This document shows positions 1 through 11,247 of a stretch of 64,000 bases of DNA, one piece after another; positions within the stretch are counted from its first letter, which is position 1, and each line of letters begins with the position of its first letter. The notes beneath the pieces are model-generated. The model did not search any database. It was not told the origin of the DNA and saw only the letters and a program-made list of their open reading frames with translations. The position numbers were made by a program, and so were the translations under genes. The DNA comes from Ricordea florida (lineage: Eukaryota > Cnidaria > Anthozoa > Corallimorpharia > Ricordeidae), in contig OX453274.1 of NCBI GenBank assembly GCA_949710005.1, positions 15,411,695-15,475,694 on the forward strand, read 5' to 3'.

Positions 1-3000
1 GATCATAATCAGATTCGCATTCTTTACATCTAATGAAGAGAAAAAATAGGTACCCAATGGGTACATGAGTCTACGGTGCACGGGTTTTGTAAACAGTCTG
101 TATTGCCGTTGTAAGCCTTTCGGCAAACCAAAGTAAACGGCCGTTATCTGGTTTAAAAAACATTTATCAGACATTGGGAACTGAGAAAGTTATATTCATA
201 TCAAGTTGGGCTAGGCTTATAATGAATATACTTCCACAACTTTTAAGGTCTTCGTTGTGCTTTTATGAAGTGGTACAGTTTGTGATAGATGAACACTGTT
301 ATAACCGCATTCAAGTTATTGTGTACCCTACATTGTCAGATACTCTATCGCGCCCTTTTAACTTTCCCAATGCAGTGTCAAAAATGCTAGCTTCGTGTTC
401 TCGGTAGAAATATGCGGCTTTACGGCTTTGCGTAAAATCTCTACAGCTTTGTTATATCCATGTTGAGTTTGGTTTTGTACAGAGAAAATGGAAAATGCTC
501 ACTGAAAATTGCTAAAATTTTAAGAAATAAACACAGCGTTCTTATGTTCATCGCGGATATTTTTAATCCTGAAGCCTAGAAAGGGAAGCCTACTCGCACT
601 TTCAGCTTCTTTAGGCTTCCTTGTCACTTTTCCAATATTTGTAACTGTACATGTATGGGTAACTAAAATAAATAAATAACAAAGGAATTTGATCGGGGCA
701 GACTTACTGGGCAACCACTACTAAGCCGTGAACGCGAGTCACGCAATCGACAAAACAACGTTATTGATTATAATTTCCGTCATGTTTCTTCTAAACACTT
801 GATTACCCTTGAGTCTAAAATCTACCCTTTCTGTCCCTGGGCTCTTGCCCGTGGGGCAAGTAAGCAGAGAAAGTTACTTACACGAGGGGAAAATCTATCA
901 GTCTACTAGACTCAAAGATCACCCGTATGTTAACTGTCACGCAACCAGTATTCTAATGTTCGATGATGCGTGGTGTTTTTGTCTGGATATTGAAAATTAG
1001 AGTCTTGCATGAGTATTGGAATACTGAACTTTGTTTCATACCTGTTTCCCTTCAGTAATCAGAATATGTTTCTTGCAATTCTTGAGTTTCTTTCTGATAG
1101 ATGAACCAATTCAAAATAGTTCATTGTTTTACCGAATAGTGTAACTGTCTCTCGAAAGCACACACTTAAAATCAAAATTAATCGAGCTTACCTGTTTTAT
1201 ATAATTTATACATCGCGGGTAGCTTGCCGTGACCTTAAAAATTTACCTAGTCAACAGATTACAATCAAACAACCAACAAGCAAACCAACATCATATTTCT
1301 AGACTTAGAAAGGAGTTCTTAGCAGATTTGATTAAAGGCGAGCAAAGATTACAAGAAGGTGCTAGTCATTTCAATTTAGGCTGATCCAAGCCTTTTTCAA
1401 ACAAATTTTCAATGGTTCAAACATACAAGGATTCCACCAGTGACGACTGACAACTATCGCCATCACTTATATTAATATAATGGGCCTTTCATGTATTTCG
1501 GCACACTAATTTGGCTTCAGCAGTTTACTCTTACGAATGACAACTGAAAGGATTGGAAATATATATCCAAGAAACATTCATGAAACACGAAATCTAAGTT
1601 AATCCAGTGTTGACCAGTGATAGTACATACCTCCAAGCGGAAGTGAAATCGCCATAAGCAGTGGGACGATTAACAGTCGGAGCATGGGATGTTGCCACGA
1701 GTTGGCCATAACTCAGCTAAGCGTTGTAAAGCCTAATGAGCTATGCAGCTACAAAAAGACTGTGTAAATATGGCTTAATGTGACATTACTTACCGTCTTG
1801 TGTGACTTATTACCTGGGACCCAGGCTCTAAATTAATATCTCCAAATTAATGCTATCAGAGCGTTACATAAATTACTGTTGATAGAGAACAGTTTTCATG
1901 CATAATTCTTTCATAAATATAAAAACATAACATAGCTATAACTATTGAAAAAGATGCATGATATTTAATCGACATTGGAGAAATGAGCTCTATAGTGAAG
2001 AAAGTACAAGGAAATTTGCACTCGAGTCACGACACCAACTAGGCTGGATATTTTCCCCGGTTTTTGTAGCATGGAGCACTTGGAAGTATTATTATTCCTG
2101 CCCCTCTACGAGATGCTACTATAGTTCATCGCAGTGTTATCCATAGCATAATATCTGCGGTACCCATTTGTATATTCACCTACATGAAGAGACAGAGAGA
2201 GTATGGAGCTCCTTTTCTTGACTAAGAAAACAACACATTGCCACCGTACCACCAGGATTCGAAACCCTAACCTCCCACCCGGAAGTCTAACAGGCTAACC
2301 CCTGCTTTACGTTTTTCCTTCTTTTCCCTTTCATATAATGTAGTTTATAGAAATATGAGGTTTAGACTTCAATTGCACTCATTCTATTCTGTTGCATAAT
2401 TAATTTAAGAGCCAATGTCGGAAAATATCGAGAATCTCAAATCAGTTCCAACAAGTATATTTGTTGCTGGAAAAGTAGCAACAAATGGGGATGCTGCTGG
2501 TAATTAAAAACCTTAGTGTAAAGTTATCGTACTGTTGCCATTGTCGTGTGTTGGCTGAGTTCAGAATGCCTTTGTATGATCAAGAGACTAAGGTTACTAG
2601 GTATGATATGTTTAACAAATTGACGTCAGTTTTGCGTTCGTCTGTTCTGTTATTTATTTTGAATTTCGTCATAACATTGTCACAGTAGTTGTGGATCCAC
2701 GAAGCGATAGGCGGCCCACTGGATCCCCACACTTCTTTGACAATGTTATGATCTAATTCACTGTCAGTAACAGGTCAGACGCGTGAAAAACTGACGTCAA
2801 TATGTTTTTTACAATAAATTGTCTGCTCTCGCTCGTTGCATCAATGCCGTATAAATTATGAATTTGTGTGTTTGTTCGCTTATTGACAATGACAATTAGT
2901 CAATGAATAAAACACTGCACTCTTGGAAATGCTGCTGTAATTCTGTAACATTACCTCCAGTTTTTTCCCCTTTTCTTGTAGATTTAATATAAGGGACTAC

Positions 3001-3376
3001 ATCAATTTGACTTTGACCATAATTGAGTCATATTGGGTGCTTACTTTTAAAATCAGTTTGGGAAAAGTTATTGCGGTCAAAGTTTAAGGACTACTCCCAG
3101 CCGCACAAAGAAAATGAATGAACAAAAAAATTCATGGTCAACGACGGGAAAAACCCTGGCTCGGACAATGTAATTGTTTGAATTGCAATTTCTGTAATGC
3201 AGCGTACGCGTCAAAAGAAGGCGTGATGTAATGTTAGGCCTACCATTTTCAGCATGTTAAACAAGTACGACGAGTGGGAAGTCTGGTGATAAAAGGAGTC
3301 GCTCGTTCCCATACCTCGCGCAGATCGGCAATGGTAAAGATTTCGAAGCACGGTCATGTCAAAAAGCGAGTGCTGG
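1..3376. other. Intergenic DNA, no gene recognised
   Basis: About 3.4 kb of AT-rich sequence with only short open frames (the longest under 80 codons). None shows a domain, a convincing start context or a splice pattern that I can defend. The one structured element is the foldback at about 2611-2810. Lies downstream of the 3' end of the RPA-like gene. Confidence 0.6.
2611..2810. repeat. Imperfect foldback (MITE-like hairpin)
   Basis: The left arm starts near TTGACGTCAGTTTT (about 2620) and runs into CATAACATTGTCA (about 2670). The right arm holds GACAATGTTATGA (about 2739) and ends AAACTGACGTCAA (about 2800), the reverse complement of the left arm with mismatches. A short loop near 2700-2725 holds two GGATCC-like sites. 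An imperfect palindrome of about 200 bp fits a non-autonomous foldback element; I found no clear target duplication. Confidence 0.55.
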
Positions 3377-3913
3377 TCATAAACAACCGTTTATAAACGA
3401 AGCAAGATAAGCACCGCAGCTGAAGTTCATTAGCAGGTGAATGAAATCTTTCAAGTTGAGCAAGTTTGGCACATTGTCATGATACAGTTTAAGCGAATTT
3501 GCAAAATTGGACAGTGACAATGTAAATAAAACTTTTTGTGCCATGGGAACATTACTTTTGCTGCATTTAGGGCAAAAGTTGTCACTACCCATTTGAACAA
3601 CACCTGTCTTGCAGTTACCACAGGCATCATACTCTGTAAACTCAAGAGATCTGATCTTATCCCTTATTTTAACACAGGTTCCATCTTCAATGGAAGACAG
3701 GGCTGAAACATTGTCAAGCAATGGATAGTCATTAGTTGCTAAGCGGCGTTTAGTGGTAGCACACAACTGTTCAATTTCATCGTCTCCATGTTGTTCATAC
3801 CACAATTCAAGGTCTTGGCTATGGGGGTCATGGCAATATACTATCTTGTCTACAGAGGCTGTTACATTCTGCAGGTATGACTTAATTAGAGCATTTTCAA
3901 TCATGACTGCTTG
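3377..3913 (-). pseudogene. RPA70-like ssDNA-binding protein, C-terminal zinc-ribbon part
   Basis: The minus-strand open frame has a C-x2-C ... C-x2-C cluster (YDACGNCKTG, then FCPKCSK) typical of the zinc ribbon in the third OB fold (DBD-C) of RPA1-like proteins, followed by a hydrophobic helical tail ending at a stop at 3377. The frame stays open past the ATG at 3904 up to the end of element-type DNA at 3914. The matching upstream half lies at 21159-21705, so the gene was cut between its second and third OB folds by the Polinton insertion. It could be a host RPA paralogue or the RPA gene that some Helitrons carry; the Helitron-like element to the right on the same strand favours the latter. 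Confidence 0.65.
3909..3913. repeat. 5-bp target site duplication, outer left copy
   Basis: GCTTG sits directly against the AGTAG terminus at 3914. It is CAAGC in RPA gene sense. The same CAAGC precedes the terminus at 7413 (7408-7412), and a one-mismatch version (GCCTG on +) follows the right terminus at 21159-21163. Confidence 0.65.
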
Positions 3914-4459
3914 AGTAGTAGTGTTATGCGGGGTTTAGCGCAAAAATTTAATCAAGGATTTATCAGGATTTTTATTAAGGATTTCATCAAAAAATTAATA
4001 AAGGGTTTAGCGCAAAAATTTAATCAAGGATTTATCAGGATTTTTATTAAGGATTTCATCAAAAGATTAATAAAGGGATTAGCGCAAAAATTTAATCAAG
4101 GATTTATCAGGATTTTTATTAAGGATTTCATCAAAAAATTAATAAAGGGTTTGACGCAAAAATTTAAGGATTTCATCAAAAAAATTCTAACGCAAAATTC
4201 AAAAAAAATCTTTAGGAGAAAAAAAAAAATTAATTTGTGGTTTAAAGAAATAAAAATAGTAAGTAAAGATGGACAAGAATACAGTCAAACAATTGAAAGA
4301 ACTCACCAAAGAGCGAGGTATTAAAAGATATTCTAAAATGCGTAAAGCTCAACTCATCGAAGCGTTGGGTAATATAGACACTACTAGACCTAACCCCTTA
4401 CCTGATCATATCCCAACACCACAACCTCAACCAATCCCAACCCCTAGAAAAAATATCCC
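3914..4459 (+). repeat. Extra copy of element A TIR (polymerase side)
   Basis: Starts AGTAGTAGTGTTATGCGGGG, as do 7413 (+) and the reverse complement of 21158. It contains three 72-bp tandem units (about 3941-4150) and then the leader and first codons of the polymerase. Its 546 bp equals the left TIR of element A and is exactly one 72-bp unit longer than the right TIR (474 bp). It belongs to the truncated duplicate 3914-7114, not to a complete element. Confidence 0.8.
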
Positions 4460-7114
4460 AACACCACAACCTCCACCAATCCCAAACCCTAGAAAAAATA
4501 TCCCCAACCAGACACAAAGACCCATCCCTAAAACAACGAACAAAACTTTTAGTTGGACAAAGAATAAGAAATTTAAAGTGGTAGACCGAGTTAAGTTTTA
4601 TGAATCGCTTACGGATCTCAACAATAAAAATATTCCCAACCAACCACAAAGACCCATCACAGCCCCCAGAATTAATATACCCAACCAACCGCAAAGACCC
4701 ATCCCTAAAACAACGAACAAAACTTTTAGTTGGACAAAGAATCAGAAATTTAAAGTGGTAGACCGAGTTAAGTTTTATGAAGCGCTTACGGATCTAACCA
4801 ATAAAAATATCATCAAACTTACTAATAACAGACCAACTCAAACTAGAAGAGAGGTAAATATATCTGAGAGAGTGAGAGATGAATTGAAGGAAAAAGATTT
4901 CACTCCAAAAGAATATCAATCAGCGTTGAAAAGTTATCTGAAAACCTATAGGATTGATAGGCAGCAAAGGATATGATGAAAAGATGTTCATGGCTAATAT
5001 CAAACCAAAAGTTATAGATCTCAATAATAAGCAAAAGAAACCACTAAAGGAGAAATTTACCTTAGCGTGTAAGTTCATAAAAGAAAATCCTGATACTGGA
5101 AAGATCGATGAAGAAACAATCCCCTTTAATACCGAACAACCAGAAATTGTTACTGAATCAACCGATTTATCAGACTTATTCGATACAATGACAAATTACC
5201 AGCTTGAATTATTAGAGAAATTTAAAAAGAACAAATCCGGTTGGGTATTCGATCATGTGGAATACTTTGATATATACATCGACCCATTTCAACCACTTTC
5301 TGGAAGTTCCTATATTCCACTACCATCAAAATTAGCATCCAAGAAAGCAATTATCAACGTTAAGAATGAGAACGATCAGGAGTGTTTCAAGTGGGCAGTA
5401 ACATCTGCTGTGTTTCCAAGGAAGAAAGACCCACAAAGACTAAACAAACAAATGAGAGAAAACTCTAAGAAGTTCGACTGGTCAGGAATAGAGTTCCCCG
5501 TTTCACTAAGAGAGATTGATAAGTTTGAAAAGCAAAACCCCTATGCGATTAACGTCTTAGAATATAAAGGTGATGTACGCCCTCTAAGAATAAGTAAGAA
5601 AAAAGCTCATATGATCGAATTAATTCTAATATCGAACGATGAAACAAAACACTACTGCTGGATAAAGAATATAAATAGATTGTTAGATTCACAAGTTAGT
5701 AAACATAAATCTAAGATGCACTTTTGTCATAGATGTCTCAACTCATTCCACTCCAAAACCTCATTAGAAAAACATATCGAATACTGCGAAACAAACGAAG
5801 AAGTTAAAATTGTGATGCCTGTAGATAAATATGGAAATCCTCGTTATATTAAATTCAATAATTATAACAGAAAAATGAGACAACCCTTTGTTGTATATGC
5901 AGACTTTGAGTGCACACCAGAGAAAATACACACCTGCTCTCCAGATGAAAGTAAAAGCTTTACTAAACAATACCAGAAGCACAAACCATCTGGATTCTGT
6001 TATTACATCAAGTGTTTTGACGACAAAATATTTCCACCCAAGCTTGTACGACACACTGCTAAATCCCCAGACGAAGATATAGCACAGATATTTGTAGATA
6101 AATTAGAGTCAGATATTAAGGAAATTTACAATAGGTTCAAATTCCCTAAGAAAGTTAAGAAGACTAAAAAGGATAAAATCGACTATGAAAATGCTACTCA
6201 CTGCCACATCTGCGAGGGTGAATTAGGAGAAGATAAGGTATTAGACCACTGTCATCTTACAGGAAATTATAGAGGAGCAGCTCATAACGAATGCAACTTA
6301 AATTATAAGATTCCAAAGTTCTTTCCAGTAATCTTTCACAACCTATCTGGATATGATTCACATTTATTTATCAAGAATCTCGGTACAACAAAAGGTAAAA
6401 TAAACTGCATACCTAATAATGAGGAAAAGTATATTTCTTTCACAAAACAGATTGTAGTTGACACCTTTACAAACAAGGAAGGTAAGCATGTTGATGTGAA
6501 GCGAGATATCAGATTCATAGATTCATTTAAATTTATGGCAACCAGCCTTGACAGCTTAGTTGATAATCTTACTAAATGCGGAAAGTGTAAGAATTGTCTG
6601 TTAGCTGAAAAGTGTATTTCTCCAACAGATAAGAAAATAGATGAAACGAAAAATTATTTTGGAGATATGACGTATATGATGTTGAGAAAAGGTGTATTTC
6701 CATATGATTGGTTTGATAGCTTTGATAAACTTAACGCAACACAACTTCCACCAAAGGAGGCATTCTACTCAAAGCTTAATGACACAGACATAACAGAAGA
6801 CAACTATCAACATGCTCAAAAGGTGTGGGAAACCTTCAATATGAAAACAATGAGGGAATATCACGACCTATATCTTGAGTCAGATGTACTCCTGTTAGCT
6901 GATGTCTTCGAGAACTTTAGAGATGTTTGTCAAAAGAATTATGATCTAGACCCTGCTTGGTACTACACAGCGCCTGGTCTAGCTTGGGATGTAGCTTTAA
7001 AGTTAACGAAAGTGAAGTTGGAGTTGTTAACTGATATTGATATGCTACTTATGGTTGAGAAAGGCGTTCGAGGGGGTGTATCTATGATCTCTACTAGATA
7101 TGGTAAAGCTAACA
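4269..7114 (+). pseudogene. Truncated, frameshifted duplicate of element A DNA polymerase
   Basis: Near-identical (about 99% by eye) to the first ~945 residues of the polymerase at 16751-20875, in the opposite orientation. It keeps the SAP-like start, the proline-rich linker, C2H2 finger, ExoI (VVYADFEC), Endo VII-like CHIC...DHCHLTG block, ExoII and ExoIII, but ends before polymerase motif A. One extra base near 4965 shifts the frame (frame 1 ends at 4976; the other frame resumes at once). A handful of substitutions separates it from the full copy, so it is not an exact re-read. At 7112-7114 polymerase sequence passes through ACA into RPA sequence. Non-functional. Confidence 0.85.
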
Positions 7115-7412
7115 TGATACCATTTGATATAACTTTAAATTCTGGAGCCACTGTTTCTCCCAAGAAAGCAAACATCCAGATACCCAAGCCAAATTTTACC
7201 AAGCTTGACACCTTGCATTCAATGATCAATCGGAGAACAAACCTCAGAGCCATAATTATAGATTACGATGAATCTGTGACAAATGTGTCACTGCAAAGTG
7301 GGTCAGTTGCAACTAAGAGAGAGTTAACTATAGCAGACAACACAGGGTTTAAAATACAAGCCACTTTATGGGGTGTAACAGCCAATACTTTTAGACCACA
7401 ATTAGGACAAGC
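7112..7412 (+). pseudogene. Inverted duplicate of RPA-like OB-fold segment
   Basis: These 301 bp are the reverse complement of 21159-21459 with a few substitutions, including Val for Met and Val for Ile in the encoded segment and CAAGC against CAGGC at the element border. The translation (FDITLNSGATVSPKK ... FKIQATLWGVTANTF) looks like the second OB fold of an RPA70-like protein. Here it reads on the plus strand straight into the TIR at 7413, so the complete element A is flanked by inverted copies of the same host segment. Confidence 0.8.
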
Positions 7413-7958
7413 AGTAGTAGTGTTATGCGGGGTTTAGCGCAAAAATTTAATCAAGGATTTATCAGGATTTTTATTAAGGATTTCATCAAAAAATTAATAA
7501 AGGGCTTAGCGCAAAAATTTAATCAAGGATTTATCAGGATTTTTATTAAGGATTTCATCAAAAAATTAATAAAGGGATTAGCGCAAAAATTTAATCAAGG
7601 ATTTATCAGGATTTTTATTAAGGATTTCATCAAAAAATTAATTAAGGGTTTGACGCAAAAATTTAAGGATTTCATCAAAAAAATTCTAACGCAAAATTCA
7701 AAAAAAATCTTTAGGAGAAAAAAAAAATTTAATTTGTGGTTTAAAGAAATAAAAATAGTAAGTAAAGATGGACAAGAATACAGTCAAACAATTGAAAGAA
7801 CTCGCCAAAGAGCGAGGTATTAAAAGATATTCTAAAATGCGTAAAGCTCAACTCATCGAAGCGTTGGGTAATATAGACACTACTAGACCTAACCTCTTAC
7901 CTGATCATATCCCAACACCACAACCTCAACCAATCCCAACCCCTGGAAAAAATATCCC
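7413..7958 (+). repeat. Element A left TIR with three 72-bp units
   Basis: The tandem unit begins GGGTTTAGCGCAAAAATTTA and recurs three times, followed by partial units, an A-rich leader, a TTTAAAGAAAT motif near 7740, and the ATG and about 60 codons shared with the polymerase. Homology to the right TIR ends around 7958, in the proline-rich linker. The repeat reads open in one frame because 72 is divisible by three; I do not call that frame a gene. Confidence 0.85.
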
Positions 7959-8412
7959 CAACCAACCACAAAGACCCATCCCAGATCCACGTACTAAACT
8001 TCTTCAACCACCACCAATCCCAACACCTAGAACTAATATTATTGATGATAAAACAAAAACTAATAAGTATCATTATTACTGTATTCATGGAAGACAGGAG
8101 TCGAGATGTAAAGAGTGTGGAGGATCTCAAATATGTGAACACAAAAGAAATAAGGCTTACTGTAAGGATTGTGGAGGGTCTCAAATATGTGAACACAAAA
8201 AACAAATGGCACATTGTAAAGAGTGTGGAGGATCTCAAATATGTATTCATGGAAGAAGAAAGGATTACTGTAAAGAGTGTGGAGGATCACAAATATGTAT
8301 TCATGGAAGACAAAGATGATTTTGTAAGGATTGCGGAGGATCTCAAATATGCAAACACAACAGATATAAGTCGTGCTGTAAAGAGTGTCACGCAACACAA
8401 CAAAAACATTAG
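7768..8412 (+). pseudogene. SAP-like / cysteine-repeat protein with internal stop
   Basis: Residues 1-35 (VKQLKELAKERGIKRYSK then a basic helix) look like a SAP/Rho-N-type DNA-binding motif and are identical to the polymerase start because they lie in the TIR. A Pro-rich linker follows, then five or so repeats of pattern C-x-H-x6-C-x2-C (for example ICEHKRNKAYCKDCGG), likely zinc-binding. An in-frame TGA at 8317-8319 stands where the element B homologue (29788-30186) has Trp; the frame then stays open through another repeat to TAG at 8410. Function unknown; a DNA- or RNA-binding regulator is a guess. Confidence 0.7.
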
Positions 8413-8628
8413 GTTATATAACGCAAGTCAGTGTTACATAAAAAAATTTATAGAATTTACATTGACGTAATCACATACCTGAGCGACGTTAGAAACCAAC
8501 CTTTTAAAAGTAAACTTCAAATCTACTTTCCAACTTGCTTGTTGCTATGTCGTAAAAGTATGTAATCTATTGTTCTACACGTGGACACTAATTTACATAC
8601 AATCATAATCACGTGAAATAGTCGTGAA

Positions 8629-10177
8629 CTACCGAAATAGATACCACGCTAATCCACCAGCGACAATTATAAATGCTAATATATTCTTTTCATGTTGCGT
8701 TGAGTCTATATTCTTTTCATGTTGCGTTGAGTCTGTTTTTGTTGAGTCTGTTTTCGTTGAGGGTTTTGGTTTCGTCTCAGCTATATGAGGTAACTTTATC
8801 TTTGAAGATCCCATGTTATGTTTTATTCCGACCTGTTTTGCTTCAGTGTTTAGGGAATTATTCACTCCAAAACGCATATCATTAGTCGCTTTCAAAAGTT
8901 TGTTATTAAAACCAGTCACGCTCTCAGTGTTGATTATCATATTACTAGGCATTAGCCATACACCTGGAGCAATAGCTAAATCAAGCCGTAATTTCGCTTC
9001 CTGTACAGCTAATTGATACCTTTGGATCGAACTCGAAATGTCATTTTCAATCACACTACTCTCAAACAGAGCTAAGAATTCTTGTTGAGTCTCGATCGCT
9101 CCACCACCATTTCCCACAATCGAGTTTCTAGTATTGACTTGCGCCCCCAATATGCAGTAAACAAAGGCTTCAGCAGATCGATTCAATCTACCAAGTCCAG
9201 CTTTAGTGAGTCCATGACCACTTGTTGGGATAAACCAAGCATATTTGTAATCAGCAAAGTCGTCATTACGGATGAATGAGATGAGATTACCCTTTTCTTT
9301 CTTACCTCCATCATCAGCGAATTTACCACCTTCACCAGGCCACTGATCAGCTTCTTCATCGTAATTCCTTACTATATGTACATTTTGATATCCTCCACCT
9401 CTTCCATTGTATCCAGACCCATAATCAAGGAATATATCACCCAAACCACCATTTCTTCCACCTTTCCATCTAAAGTCAGAGTTGTTTGAGATTCCAAATT
9501 CAGCGCCCACTTCGTTGATAAGCGACTTTACTGTAAGGGTTGTTGTTTATTACAAAAGGCTGCTCATCAGGTAGGGGGAGATTCAATTCATAAAGTATTC
9601 GTCTTATTGTGAAGTAGACATGAAACTTGATAAAGCTACTCACTACTTTAGGATAGTTGAGACTCTCGAAAGGACTTATTCCACATCCAGAGGTAGCACA
9701 CCAAACTGCAAAATTCAGTTGTTGAGGCCAATAATTCATATCTGGAGCGTTCAACCATTTTCTACTCTGTTTACCAAATTTGAAAGACACAACTTGTGAG
9801 GTAAAAACATTACGCATCTTAGCGGTGAATTTCTTAGTATTAGACACATATATATCCAATGAGGTTAACATTTTTGTGATATTACTTGTAAAGTCATCAA
9901 AGTCAATAGCAGGTATCGGGTAGTTTCGTTTGGTCAAGGTTAAACTCTTTGGGAACGAACTCAATGCATCATCATCCAATCCTAAATCTTTCCGGAGTAG
10001 TCTTTTCAAACTGGGTGATAGGTCTTCAGTCCACGTCTTTCCAGTGGGATCGTCATATGACATGATTGTTGTACCATTGACTTTCCACCTAATGTAACCA
10101 CCATACGGATCAGCTACAACTTCGAATTGACTTGGATCAGCCTTTGGATACCTTTTTCTGAAATCATTGAGTAACAT
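8629..10177 (-). pseudogene. Vertex (penton-like) structural protein, frameshifted
   Basis: Homologous along its length to the intact 538-residue protein at 32503-34119. The start (MLLNDFRKRYPK) and first ~220 residues lie at 9500-10177; the rest continues in another frame at 8629-9510. One extra base near 9510 explains the break. Conserved blocks include WPQQLNFAVWCATSGCG, LGAQVNTRNSIVGNGGG and APGVWLMPSN. The C-terminus has a Thr/Ser/Gln linker with a short internal duplication and one membrane helix (AFIIVAGGLAWYLF). The position, next to capsid genes, and the family suggest a minor capsid/penton role; that assignment is inference, the homology and frameshift are seen. Confidence 0.7.
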
Positions 10178-10212
10178 TTTATTCTTTATGTTTGGAATAA
10201 GATGTTTTTAAA

Positions 10213-10848
10213 TCAACAACGTTCTTTTCTAATATTCAGCTCAAATGAAAATTTCAACGTACGGGACCGGTTAGCTCCTTTAAAATTTCCGCACGTACCT
10301 CTGTTCTTATCTGAGACATATCTATTTTTTTCAGTCTCTTTCCGGTCTTTTTGACGGATTTCGAGTTTTAGTTTTTCAAACTTTTCCACCTCTGCTAAAA
10401 TTAGCGAAAATTCTTGGTCAGAGATGGCGTTATCTTTCAGTGCCTTTGAAACCAAGTCGTTAATGGTGTTAACCTTTGCTTTTGCCAGAGAAACGGTCTT
10501 TTCATGTTTACCAACTTTATGTGAAAGTCTTTTAGAAGCCACACCACATCCAACTGATATTCCACCACAGATACCGCCGACAACTCCTAATGGGATACCG
10601 ACAACAGCACCAAAACCAGTAAGAGAGGTTCCCAGCCCACTTGCAGATAGGATAACTGAAACCACCCCACTACCTACACTGATTTTAGTAAATATACCCC
10701 GCACTCGATTATACTTTTTCCTGACATTCTCATAATGCCACATTTCCTTCTCGAGATTTTGTAGTGCTTCACACGATTTTTGAAGCCTGAAATTAAGTGG
10801 GTCTCCGTTCATAGGCACTTGTGGATAAATTCTATTGTAGTCTTCCAT
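10213..10848 (-). CDS. Coiled-coil membrane-hairpin virion protein
   Basis: I place the start at MEDYN (10848), matching the 34854 start of the element B homologue; an upstream in-frame TTG is not used. The N-terminal 55 residues are charged and helical. Residues ~55-105 are Gly/Ala/Val-rich and hydrophobic (SVILSASGLGTSLTGFG and following), like a membrane-inserting hairpin. A long coiled coil with the conserved INDLVSKALKDNAISD follows. The C-terminal ~40 residues diverge from the homologue. TTTAAAGATTTCC lies upstream. Found beside capsid genes in both elements; a role in membrane penetration or internal scaffolding is a guess. Confidence 0.65.
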   Translation of the reverse strand: MEDYNRIYPQVPMNGDPLNFRLQKSCEALQNLEKEMWHYENVRKKYNRVRGIFTKISVGSGVVSVILSASGLGTSLTGFGAVVGIPLGVVGGICGGISVGCGVASKRLSHKVGKHEKTVSLAKAKVNTINDLVSKALKDNAISDQEFSLILAEVEKFEKLKLEIRQKDRKETEKNRYVSDKNRGTCGNFKGANRSRTLKFSFELNIRKERC

Positions 10849-10859
10849 TTTTTGACTAA

Positions 10860-11237
10860 TCAACAGGAAATCTTTAAATTAATTCGAATGGATCCGTTAC
10901 TAAAGTTTAGCTTTCTTCCAGCTTCATCTAAAATTAACAAAGTAAAGTAGTTCACCAGATTTTTGGTTTGTGAGATTCTTAAACAAGGATACTTTTGAGA
11001 TGGTATAACAGCTAGTAGTTGTGAGGGGTTAAGTTCTACATTTCCACCGCGAGGGATCCGATTGGAATACGAAGACTTTGACTCTATAAGATCACACATT
11101 AGGTACAAAGGCTTGTCGGACAACGCTTTAGGAATGTGACTATCCAGCATTTGTATCTCTTTTACTTGGGTTAAGGGTGGATCTAGATAAATTCTTGTTT
11201 CAGGAGTTAGCATCGTGATAGATAGAAATGTTGACAT
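10860..11237 (-). CDS. Small beta-rich structural protein
   Basis: 125 residues starting MSTFLSITMLTPETRIYLDPP. Blocks such as LMCDLIESKSSYSN, NPSQLLAVIPSQKYPCL and the C-terminal alternation of hydrophobic residues (YFTLLILDEAGRKLNF) suggest a beta-barrel virion protein. The element B relative (31316-31945) shares those blocks but has ~80 extra residues in the middle, so this copy is shorter, and it sits elsewhere in the gene order. It ends within the upstream region of the 10848 gene. Possibly a minor capsid or spike component; not recognised by name. Confidence 0.6.
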   Translation of the reverse strand: MSTFLSITMLTPETRIYLDPPLTQVKEIQMLDSHIPKALSDKPLYLMCDLIESKSSYSNRIPRGGNVELNPSQLLAVIPSQKYPCLRISQTKNLVNYFTLLILDEAGRKLNFSNGSIRINLKISC

Positions 11238-11247
11238 GTTTTTTTAC

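Noticed and set aside
3911-4324. Lys-rich amphipathic frame across the 72-bp TIR repeats (also at 7425-7823 and 20889-21146), resembling a cationic peptide
   Set aside because: A 72-bp period keeps any stop-free frame open. It overlaps the real start of the end gene in another frame and varies with repeat number.
10849-10863. TTG as upstream start of the coiled-coil membrane protein
   Set aside because: The element B homologue starts at MEDYN, and TTG is not expected in a eukaryotic setting.
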